A stretch of DNA of 52,633 bases from Actinomortierella ambigua (lineage: Eukaryota; Mortierellomycota; Mortierellomycetes; Mortierellales; Mortierellaceae). Made by a program: the position numbers and the translations under genes. The stretch lies in assembly GCA_016098155.1 (NCBI GenBank), contig JAAAJB010000153.1:7505-60137 (forward strand), given 5' to 3'. The notes under the pieces were generated by a model. It did not search any database. It saw nothing but the letters and a program-made list of their open reading frames with translations, and had not been told where the DNA came from. Position 1 is the first letter of the stretch; every line of letters starts with the position of its first letter. Below are positions 43,870 through 52,633 of this stretch, piece after piece.

Positions 43870-45801
43870 TCATGGCTGCCCGGCCATGATGTTCTCATGG
43901 TCCTCCAAAGGCGTTACCAAGGCGCCATCCTCGGTCTTGGTATCGATGTTTTCCAACTTCTGTGCATCCTTCAAGGCCGACTGAAGCTGGGCATAACGGA
44001 CGCGGCAGGTCCAGCTGTCCATGTCTCTCATCTCTCGGGCCACGCCGACCCAGTCCTTCTTGCCAACTACTTGGATTGTCCGCATCAGCTTGGCGTCCTG
44101 CTCTTCTGTCCACTGTGCTGACCGGAGAATACTGCGCACCGACGACGCATAGGCCTGCTGGCACTCTGATGCCGTCCACCCCGGCAATGCCTTTGCCACC
44201 CGCTCCCAATCAATGCTGAGCTTTACCGACGACGACGGTGACGACGATCCTCCATGGCTTTCAGACATGGTCTCCCGCTGCTGACCTTCCTCCTCTTGCT
44301 TGACAGTCTCGAGCAACGTAAAGTACTCCTGTTCAGAAATGTAGTTGCCGCGATGCGACACCGATTTGAACTTGTGGCACAGGGCCTTTGGGTTGCGATG
44401 TGGCATATAGCGGAGCGAAATGGCCGTCCAATCCCGTCCCAATTCTTGCACAGCACTGACCAACTGTCGGACCTCGCTGTCTGTCCACGTCCCGGACAGT
44501 CCGCCTAGTTTGTGCACCGACTTGAGATAGTAGTAGTGGTGTTTGTACTGGGTCGGTTCAATCCCGAGCTGCATGATATTGTCCGTGTACGACCACGTTA
44601 CACGACCCATCGGATTTGTCAGCCGCATGGCCTCGGCCGTCTTATACAGCTGATCCGAATGTTCCTTTGACCAGATGATGGTGCTGTAATTACTCAAGCG
44701 CTCGGCCATGGCGCGGACCTCGGCCTGAAACTTGTCCGGGTCCGATTTGTCAATGTGGGCGGTGGCAGTCTCAAAGAAGCGTCGACACATATCCGGTGTG
44801 CGCTTGCGCATGCTGTAAGCGATATTTGGCCAATTATCGCCATGGTGGAGCCAATAGCGCCAGAAATTGCTTTGTTCGCTCCTGTACCACAGCTTGTCCG
44901 TTGGCTTCTTGTTCCGCATGTCCAACGCCATCCAGCGCAAACGACACTCCTCCGCTGAATGCGTCTCGCCGATCTCCGCTGCGAACTTGTCCCACTGCTC
45001 GAGACCGTGTTCGACCACGTGCTGGATCAGTTTGGTCTCCTCGTCCATCGTCCATGGGTTGAAGGACCGCTGCAGCCGATAGTATTGGTGTCGGAGCTGG
45101 GCAGCCGTGACGCGGGCCATGTCGTTACTGCCGAGGTGCGTCATAAACTCACGCAAGACGCGCTTCCAGTCATTCTCGCCAACCTCGCTGACGATCCGTA
45201 ACAGCACGTGTGACTGCAATGCATCAAAGTGTCGGGTCCGGTTCACGTCCTTGGAAGGGCGCGTGGTGGCCCGCCATCGAACCTGGCAGCCAATACTGGA
45301 CTTGTTGAGCTCGCGCGCAATCTCGGACCAAGCAATGCCCTTGTTGGCCAGCTCATCCAACTTGGCCGTGTCTTCAGGTGTCCACTCGGTGGATTTGGGG
45401 TCGAGGTGTTGTGCGTACCGCCGGTGACAGGTCCGGTACGGGATGCCCAGCACGGATGCGATCGCCGCCCACGATTTGCCCTCGTGGTGCATTCGGATCA
45501 ACTCTGCATCCATCTCGGGTGTGAACGATACTTTGGGTCGGTAGGCCATCCTGTTGTGGAGGGTTTTTGCTCCCTTGGTCACGGATGCGTCTGCGTCTGT
45601 GCCTGCTTCTGCTGTTGCCTGTGGAGGTGCATCGGTATGTGTGGCCGAGGAGGATAGAGAGGACTGGCAGCGAAGAAAGTTGAAGAGTCGTTGTTGGAAT
45701 GCCAATTTGCTGGTCGAAGGCAATTGCCTGGGGCAGACGTTTGCCGGAATGCGATCCAATTTCAGGGCTCGCGCACCCCTTGACGATCCAAACATGAGCA
45801 T
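43870..45801 (-). CDS. Multi-repeat Myb/SANT-like protein
   Basis: A single-exon frame of 643 residues from the ATG at 45801. From about residue 90 onward it is built of up to nine Myb/SANT-like helix bundles, each marked by spaced tryptophans: FTPEMDAELIRMHHEGKSW, EWTPEDTAKLDELANKG, WTMDEETKLIQHVVEHG, IIWSKEHSDQLYK, GTWTDSEVRQLVSAV and AQWTEEQDAKLMRTIQVVG are the clearest. Tandem Myb modules suggest DNA binding. The first about 50 residues are basic, contain only one acidic residue and are rich in Arg, Ser, Leu and Phe (RALKLDRIPANVCP, LFNFLRCQSS), resembling a mitochondrial presequence rather than a nuclear signal. An AATAAA lies directly after the stop (43864-43869, minus). No orthologue is recognised beyond the Myb-like superfamily. 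Confidence 0.87.
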   Translation of the reverse strand: MLMFGSSRGARALKLDRIPANVCPRQLPSTSKLAFQQRLFNFLRCQSSLSSSATHTDAPPQATAEAGTDADASVTKGAKTLHNRMAYRPKVSFTPEMDAELIRMHHEGKSWAAIASVLGIPYRTCHRRYAQHLDPKSTEWTPEDTAKLDELANKGIAWSEIARELNKSSIGCQVRWRATTRPSKDVNRTRHFDALQSHVLLRIVSEVGENDWKRVLREFMTHLGSNDMARVTAAQLRHQYYRLQRSFNPWTMDEETKLIQHVVEHGLEQWDKFAAEIGETHSAEECRLRWMALDMRNKKPTDKLWYRSEQSNFWRYWLHHGDNWPNIAYSMRKRTPDMCRRFFETATAHIDKSDPDKFQAEVRAMAERLSNYSTIIWSKEHSDQLYKTAEAMRLTNPMGRVTWSYTDNIMQLGIEPTQYKHHYYYLKSVHKLGGLSGTWTDSEVRQLVSAVQELGRDWTAISLRYMPHRNPKALCHKFKSVSHRGNYISEQEYFTLLETVKQEEEGQQRETMSESHGGSSSPSSSVKLSIDWERVAKALPGWTASECQQAYASSVRSILRSAQWTEEQDAKLMRTIQVVGKKDWVGVAREMRDMDSWTCRVRYAQLQSALKDAQKLENIDTKTEDGALVTPLEDHENIMAGQP

Positions 45802-46139
45802 TGTGGATGGATTCGCGGTAAAGAGCTTATGCTTGTTTTTGAATGAAACGAGCTCTGCATTTTCTAATGACTGCTGTTGTTTTCACCAATGCCTTTCCTC
45901 TCTCTTTTTGGGAATAATTTTTGTGAATCGATCTGCAGTCCAAAACCACCTTTTGAGCCAGAGCGCCACCCTTCAGTCGAAGTTGCAGTCCTGAATACTA
46001 ATGTAGAACCAACCCCCTCCTTCAAGTAAGACCTCTCAAGCTGCAAAGCACGGTTTGTGAAGACCAAGGTGATCGAGCTCTATTCATACCAATTGAAAGG
46101 ATGAACGTGTATTTTATACTACAGAGAAGTACCAACTGA
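45802..46139. other. Intergenic region, nothing recognised
   Basis: A 338-bp gap between the start of the Myb-like gene and the stop of kinase C, both on the minus strand. It presumably holds the Myb-like gene's promoter and the kinase C 3' UTR. Confidence 0.5.
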
Positions 46140-48201
46140 CTATTCCAGTCCTTGAAGTTCTTTAATTCGCTGTTTGGCATCATCGTCTCCTTGATCCGCT
46201 GCCTTTTGGTACCAATGGATGGCTTGCTGAACATCCTTGCCTACACCTCGACCATCCTGGTACATCAGTCCAAGGTTGAATTGCGCCTCTGCATGCCCTT
46301 TATCCGCTGACTTTTGATACCACGACGCTGCCTCGTAGTAATCACGGTCGACTCCTTCTCCGTTGTCATACATCCATCCAAGGTTATACTGTGCATCCTT
46401 ACTCCCTTGATTGGCCGACCTGAGATACCACGATCTTGCCGTGGAGTAGCTTTGTTCGACCCCTTGTCCGTTGTCGTACATCAATCCAAGGTTGTATTGT
46501 GCAGCTGCAAACCCTTGCTTTGCCGCCTTGAGGTACCACGACGCTGCCAAGACATCGTCTTGTTCGACTCCTTCTCCATTGTCGTAGCTTAATCCAAGCT
46601 GATACTGAGCCGCTGCACTCCCGTGCTCGGCCGCCTTGCGAAACCAGAATACAGCCTGAACAGAGTCTTGATCGACTCCAGTTCCGTTGTCGTAACACAG
46701 CGCAAGTCTGTACTGTGCCATCGAATTCTCTTGTTCCGCAGACTTGCGATACCAAGACACAGCCTCGGCGTCGTCCTCATCGACCCCGTCTCCATGTTCG
46801 TATCTGTATCCAAGATTCCATTGTGCTGTCGCATTCCCCTTGGTGGCCGCCTTGAGATACCACGACATTGCCATGGCACTGTCCTGTGCGACCCCATGTC
46901 CTTTAGCGTACATCCGCCCAAGTTCATTCTCTGCTTCTGGGTGTCCGCTCTCAGCTGCCTTCCGTATCCAGCTTTCAGCGGCTTTGTTGTCTTGAGGCGT
47001 CCCACGACCATAGTAGAAACTGAATCCAGTCTTCCACTGCGCTTCGATAGACCCTTGCTCTGCTGCTCGAAGGTACCAATTGAATGCTTGCGAGGCATCA
47101 CGAGCAATACCAGCTCCCTTCGCGTACATCTCGGCCAATGCCATCTGTGCGTCCACATCACCTCCACCGGCTCGAGTACGAAGCGCTTCGACATTATCGA
47201 CGGCCGTTTGAGTAGTGCCCTCACTGAGTGGTAGAGAGATGCTCATCCCCGGAATGTTTGTGAGGCTCAGCATGCTCATCTCGGCTCCAACTTGGTCAGT
47301 GGCAGCATCAGGGACCTCCTCTTCCACCACCATCTCACTCGCCTCTGGTCGCTCAAGCGGATCCTGTGCCCAGCAGCGCTCGACCCACTTGCGGTAGTCA
47401 TCGGGCGTGTCGTCGGGGAGCTGCTCACGCTCGCCTTTTGTGACAAAGGTCATGACCGTGTGGTTGTCAGCCTGCTCCTTGAACGGCATGGTGCAATTGG
47501 CTGCCATCTCCCACATCACCATGCCGAGCGCATACATGTCCGACTTGGTCGAGTACTTGGGTTTGAGTGCAAACAACTCGGGTGCCATCCAACGAAACGT
47601 CCCCTTGAGCGTTGTCGACATGGCTGCGGAGCGGACCTTGACCGTGGCCAGACCAAAGTCACACAGCTTGACCTCCATGAGGCGTGTCAGAAGCACGTTC
47701 AAGCTCTTGAGGTCTCGATGGATGACACCCTCTTCGTGGATAAAGGACAGTCCCTGGGCGATCTCTTGCGCGATGCGTGTCTTGACTGACCAATCCGCGA
47801 GTTTTCGATTGTTGATCGCGCGCTGGAGACTGCCGCCCTCGGCATAATCCATGATGACGACAAGCATGCCTTCATGGAAAACGGTACCGTAGAACTGAAT
47901 GATGTGGCGATCGACCAAAGTCTTTAGGATGTCTACTTCGCGTTGGATGTCGGCTGTTTGCTGGACATCGTCTTGCACCACAAAGAACTTCTTGACGGCA
48001 ACCTTCCGCTTTTTCCAAGTGGCGTGGTACACTTGGCCATATCCACCAGCACCAATGAGTGTGTGAACAGTCAAGGATGACTATGACGAAGGTAGCGAAA
48101 GCGAGAGAGAGAGAGAAAGAGGGAGAGGGAGAGCCGTTAATTCAGGACCCGTTTCATACATGCAGCAGCTCCTAATGATGCCAGCTTGATAGTCCTACCA
48201 T
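46140..48201 (-). CDS. Kinase C: TKL-like Ser/Thr kinase with 9 SEL1 repeats
   Basis: Exon 1 is the ATG alone (48199-48201) with a GTAGGA donor. After a 118-nt intron, exon 2 is 46140-48080, giving 647 residues beginning MSSLTVHTLIGAGGYGQVY. The kinase domain is intact: VAVKKFFV, HRDLKSLN, CDFGLATVK and GTFRWMAPELF. The SEL1 array starts near residue 310 and has 9 full 36-residue units plus a partial one. Its units are more diverged from one another (for example YDNGEGVEQDD, YEHGDGVDEDD) than those of kinase A, suggesting an older array. The C-terminus is ELQGLE with no CaaX box. It is closest in kinase sequence to A and B although located about 20 kb away on the opposite strand. Confidence 0.9.
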
Positions 48202-48856
48202 GGTGTGGTGACTAGAAACCCCAAGCTGAAGAGTTGCGTTGCTGGTCAGAAGGTTGAGATGAAGAATGGAGGAGACAATGGAGAGAAATGAGACGGAGAT
48301 GAAATGATGTCGAGAAGGGCTAGAGCTTTTGTGTGGGAATAAGACGTGTTGGTTTGCATCGCCAACAGACTGTTTGTTACACGACGACTTACCTCCCACT
48401 CTGCATGCGTCCCTGTCTCTTCCATTTTGACTCCTGTCGCTTACTTCATTGGTGTCTTGGTCTAGCCTCATGTCGTCGCCAACAAGTCGCTTGCAGCTCG
48501 ATGCATAGCCCTGTCCATCTGATCATCTGTGACTTGGAGGGAGACGCTCGCCCACCTGTTGTACGTACTTTGTTGGTTTGTGCAGGAGGGCCAACGCCTG
48601 GATATTATTTTTGCTCACACACCAAAGTTCTTTAAATTACAGAGGCTCGTTAGTTTGAAGCAGGGCATTACACCGAGATGTCCATTACACCTATGTCCCT
48701 GTGATCAGCAGCAGGTTGCTGAAGGGTAGTAAAAAACGGCTGCTTAAGTAAATGAAAAGCGTTTTTTTTTTGGCTCGTCCTATGACATATCAAAGATATG
48801 CCACTGATCTATTTGTGAGAGAACAGATTGAGTCTGGTACCTATCTTTATACTGCT
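48202..48856. other. Intergenic region between tandem kinases D and C
   Basis: A 655-bp gap. Minus-strand promoter DNA of kinase C occupies the left part, including the shared element and, further out, a GATGCAAACCA..TTCCCACAC context also found upstream of kinase D. The right part is the presumed kinase D 3' UTR. No gene recognised. Confidence 0.5.
48246..48273 (-). promoter_or_regulatory. Shared upstream element, kinase C copy
   Basis: The minus strand reads TCCTCCATTCTTCATCTCAA, 45 bp upstream of the kinase C ATG. Confidence 0.6.
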
Positions 48857-50936
48857 TCAGGAGATCAAGCATTTATTGTTGCAACATCCACTGAGTTCTT
48901 TAACTCGCTCCAAAGCCGGTTCATATTCCTGAATCGCTGCTCGCTTGTACCATTGGATGGCGACCTTCTTGTCCTTGGGCACGCCTCGACCATTCTCATG
49001 CATCATTCCAAGATTGTACTGGGCCCCTGCATTCCCTTGCTCCGCCGCCTTTAGATACCACCCCCGTGCCTCATCAAAGTTCTGTGTGACCCCGAGTCCT
49101 TTGCTGTACATCGCTCCAAGGTCGCACTGTGCCGTCGTATTCCCTTGTTCCGCCGCTCTCTTAAACCACGACGCTGCCACGTTGTAGTCTTGATCGACAC
49201 CCTGACCTCTGCTGAAAATCAACCCAAGGCTGCGTTGTGCGGTCGCATTCCCTTTTTCTGCTGCCTGGAGATACCATCTTGCTGCCTCGACTTCGTTTTT
49301 GGTGACCCCATGTCCTTTGCTGTACATCACGCCAAGGTTGTATTGTGCTGTCGTATTCCCTTGTTTTGCCGACTTGCGATACCACGATACTGCCTTGTCA
49401 TAGTCTTGTTGAACTCCTTGCCCTGTATGGAACATCAGTCCGAGGTTGCACTGGACCGTCGCGTCCCCTTGCTTAGCTGACTTTTGAAACCACCATGCGG
49501 CCTCGGCATAGTTCCGATCGACCCCAATACCGTCGTAATACTTTGTTCCAAGGAGGCTCTGTGCCTCCTTGTCTCCCCCCTCCGCCGACTTGCGATACAA
49601 CGACATCGCCTCGTCATGGTTTATCGCGACACCTTGGCCGCATTCGTACATCCTTCCAAGTGCTCTCTGGGCCGCCGGATGTCCCCTGCCAGCTGCGAGC
49701 TGTGTCCATGACAACGCTGCCTGAGTATTCTTTTCTGCTCCACGGCCATGAGAGAAAAGGAATCCAATCTTGTACTGCGCCTCCATAGACTCCTGCGCTG
49801 CCGCTCGAAGGTACCACTGGAACGCCTCCACATCGCTTTGGTCGACACCGTCCCCGCTCTCGTACTTGGATGCCAGTACCACCTGCGCCTCCACGTCGCC
49901 ACTCTGGGCCCGCTTACGAAGAGCCTCCATATCGTAAACCGCGTGACCAGTCGCACCAGTCGTTACTCTGGTGTCTCCACTAGACACTGGCGAGTCGGCT
50001 GCCAGCAGATTGTCGGTGAGGTTCTCGGTGAGGTTCACCGTACTCCTGAAGGATCCAGATGTTTCGGCAATATCAGGAATGCTGTTCGGTCCCTCCATCT
50101 CTCTTGCCTCCGGTCGCTCATCTGCACTCTCGGCCCAGCAGCGTGTGACCCACATGCGGTACTCTGCAGGGGTGTCAAAGGGTAGCTGCTCACGCTCGCC
50201 TTTCGTGACAAAGGTCATGACCGTGTGGTTGTCAGCCTGCTCCTTGAACGGCATGGTGCAGTTGGCTGCCATCTCCCACATCACCATACCGAGCGCATAC
50301 ATGTCCGACTTGAACGAGTACTTGGGCGTGAGAGTAAACAGCTCTGGGGCCATCCAGCGATAGGTTCCCTTGAGCGTGGTGGACATGAGGCCGGATTGGG
50401 CCTTGATCTTTGCCAGGCCAAAGTCACACAGCTTGACCTCCTTGTGATATGTGAGGAGCACATTCATGCTCTTGAGGTCTCGGTGGATGATGCCCTCATG
50501 GTGGATGTAGGCCAATCCGCGAGCAATCTCTTGATATATGCGTGTCTTGGTCGACCAATCAGCCAGTTCTCGCCTGTCGATCGCTCCTGCGAGGCTGCCC
50601 CCATCAGCAAAGTCCATGATGATGACGAGCTTTCCCAGATGGTATTCGGTGCCAAAGAACTGGATGATGTGGCGACACTTTAGGCGCTTCAAGATCTCAA
50701 TCTCGTTTTGCATGTCTGGTGTCCGATGGACGTCGTCTTCTACCACGTGAAGCTCCTTGACGGCGACCTTGCGCCCCTTCCAGTGAGCTCCGTAGACACT
50801 GCCATATGCACCAGCACCAATGAGTCGCAGGTTCTCTAAGGGAGACTAAATAAAACAAATGCGCCATTTTTTTTCAGATTTCCTTTTCTTGCATAAATGG
50901 GCTACATCTAACACTCAAGTGAGATAGTCCTACCAT
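48857..50936 (-). CDS. Kinase D: TKL-like Ser/Thr kinase with 9 SEL1 repeats and C-terminal CaaX box
   Basis: Exon 1 is the ATG (50934-50936) followed by GTAGGA. After an 88-nt intron, exon 2 is 48857-50845, giving 663 residues starting MSPLENLRLIGAGAYGSVYG. An ATG five bases upstream would run into a stop after splicing, so the ATG-only exon is the right one. The kinase domain is the most diverged of the four (VAVKELHVVEDD, KRLKCRHIIQFFG) but intact: HRDLKSMN, CDFGLAKIK, RWMAPELF. Nine SEL1 units begin near residue 319. The tail is GCCNNKCLIS: a CaaX box ending in Ser, which favours farnesylation in known systems, with two further cysteines 5 and 6 residues before the CaaX cysteine that could be palmitoylated as in Ras proteins. 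Inferred to be a membrane-anchored active kinase. Confidence 0.9.
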
Positions 50937-52633
50937 ATCATGGAAAGGGCTCTTTCTCGAGTCTGAGAGTTGAAGTGAGGAATGGAGGAGGCAATGAGGA
51001 GAATGAGATGAGATTGAGATTGAGATTAAAGTGATGACGAGAGAGTGAGGTGTTGGAGCGAGTGTGTGGGAACGAAGGTTGTGGTCTGGCATCGCCACTT
51101 TTCCCCATCTATTGCAACAATGGCGGGCTCGCTCACGCCTCCATATTTGTTACACAATGTCCTCCCATCCATCCGCATCTCTATTCCACTAGCTCGTCCC
51201 TCCCTTCCATCCCTTTTTTTTTGTTTGCTGCCTCTGTTTGGGTGGCTACAAGGCAGGAGGACAGCCCTCTCCTCGGGAGCCTGTTCTATGTATTCTCTCT
51301 GTCCATCGCGCCATTGCCTCGCACCTGTTCGTTCGATGTTGATCGTTCACAGGTCTTTTGGTAAGGGATATAGTGGGTGCTGTGCACTCCAGCATGGACG
51401 CATGGTCACCATCAAGTATTCAACGCGACTGTAGACATACTATCGCCATTGCCAAGAATCGTCTGGGAAATCATGACGAATCGGGGGGAAATCTCAGTCT
51501 ATTCTCGAGTATACATCTTCTCTCCGGGGGCTGAGGTTCGAGTATGGATCTATGAGCTTAGATAAAGTGATAAGGGAGTCTCTCTTCTATGGTTTTAGCG
51601 TTGCAGCGCTTTACTGTGGGCTTGCCCACTCGTAGCTCAATGCGTTGAATGGGCTACACAAAGGTACACTAAGGTTTGCACTCGACATCACAACATGCAT
51701 GGTCGAAGAGTAAAATCAGGTAAAGGAATGAATGATGAAAGACAAATAGCGCGGAAAAAACCCTGGCGGAGATCCTGGTCCGGACATGTAGTACGTGAAT
51801 GACACTAGTGATTTTTGCTGACATATACAAGGCTCCAGAAGAAACATTTGCTGTGGGTGGACGCCTGCTTCCCCAAGCTCAGGTGCATGCTGACAATCTT
51901 GGGGCCAGTGATGAATCCCACGCATCTTGTTTGCTAGACTTTTGAACAATTCCGATCTTTATTTCTGACAGGAAAAGAGAAACAGATTTCCTCCACTGGG
52001 AATGTCCAAACACAAGCATAATAAGGGGATTCAGATAGTAAAAGTGCTATGGGTCCCTGGAGGCTCATGCACAAGGTATGTGGCCCGCTTTATCAAACAC
52101 TTTCCACCATGGGATGCCACTTACACCAACCAGCATAAGTGTCTCGTCCATCCACACTTGTCCCGAGTCTCCATTACCAACCTAAAAAATCCATGGAGTA
52201 GCCTCGTCCTATGCTGATGTCCGTGTCAAGTAGTGCCGGCGAATCTTCTCTCACTCCCGCCCAGGAGCTGTCGATCAAGCACTGTCCTCACGAGGATAAT
52301 ACCTGGCATGCAAAGAAACAAAACAACAACAACATATGAGCAACCATCTTATGCAACATGAGTGGAAAGAACAGAAAAAAAAACCTACAAAGACGAGAGA
52401 TGAAGACATCTTCTGGAGCAACGAACGACAAAGAGAGCACATGGAAAAAGGAATCTTTATTGTCGTCACCATCCCTGCCAAGAACAGAGTCATGTCTATG
52501 TTGGACAGGCGGGTTTCTTTACTCCATCCGCTTGCGCTGCTCTATCATTGAAAGAGTGAGAGAAAATGACTTGGGATCACATTAGTAGTATCAAGTTGTT
52601 GTTGGCATTGCCTGTCATTCTCGAGCCACCGTT
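50937..52633. other. Right-end region, no confident gene
   Basis: About 1.7 kb. The first 150 bp are the presumed kinase D promoter. A minus-strand stretch at about 51800-51940 has gene-like codon choice (GFITGPKIVSMHLSLG) but no start, no splice partner and no recognisable family. The rest shows only short unremarkable frames. A T-loop-like GGTTCGAG at 51535 does not fold into a tRNA by eye. Confidence 0.45.
50962..50989 (-). promoter_or_regulatory. Shared upstream element, kinase D copy
   Basis: The minus strand reads TCCTCCATTCCTCACTTCAA, 26 bp upstream of the kinase D ATG. Confidence 0.62.

Noticed and set aside
51520..51680. Possible tRNA around a GGTTCGAG T-loop-like string
   Set aside because: No matching acceptor, D or anticodon stems could be paired by eye.

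Overview
The window looks like a nuclear contig from an early-diverging filamentous fungus, most probably Mucoromycota and best matching the Mortierella type. Genes are interrupted by short GT-AG introns, base composition is balanced, and third codon positions in coding frames favour C and G. Intergenic DNA is full of CT/GA and CA/GT microsatellites. Serine/threonine kinases fused to SEL1 repeat arrays, four of them here, are typical of such genomes. I saw no bacterial-style operon, CRISPR array, tRNA or rRNA.

Left part (1-20 kb): the 3' end of a rhodanese-domain gene; a Cla4-type PAK kinase (PH, CRIB, kinase; minus strand, six exons); a CAP59/CMT1-type mannosyltransferase; an eight-exon WD40 protein; a BTB/POZ protein whose BTB fold is interrupted by a disordered insert; ALG13 (minus), head to head with a very long RMI1-type protein that carries both N- and C-terminal OB-fold regions.

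Middle (20-36 kb): two tandem plus-strand TKL-like kinase/SEL1 genes (A and B), the HOPS/CORVET subunit VPS18 in nine exons, a frameshifted Ty3/Gypsy integrase tail, an isochorismatase-family hydrolase, and a serine/glutamine-rich orphan.

Right part (36-52.6 kb): about 4 kb of low-complexity DNA, a fungal protein of unknown function with a conserved basic C-terminal motif, a poorly resolved stretch with coding-like minus-strand pieces, a protein with up to nine Myb/SANT-like modules, and two tandem minus-strand kinase/SEL1 genes (C and D).

The most interesting system is the four kinase/SEL1 paralogues. All four start with a coding exon that is only the ATG, followed by a phase-0 intron. All four share a pyrimidine-rich block just upstream of that ATG. 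A and D end in CaaX prenylation boxes (CLVF and CLIS), while B and C do not. A has also lost the catalytic aspartate of its HRD motif (HRG) while keeping its other kinase motifs. I infer a family split into putative membrane-anchored and soluble forms, with at least one prenylated pseudokinase scaffold carrying 14 SEL1 units.
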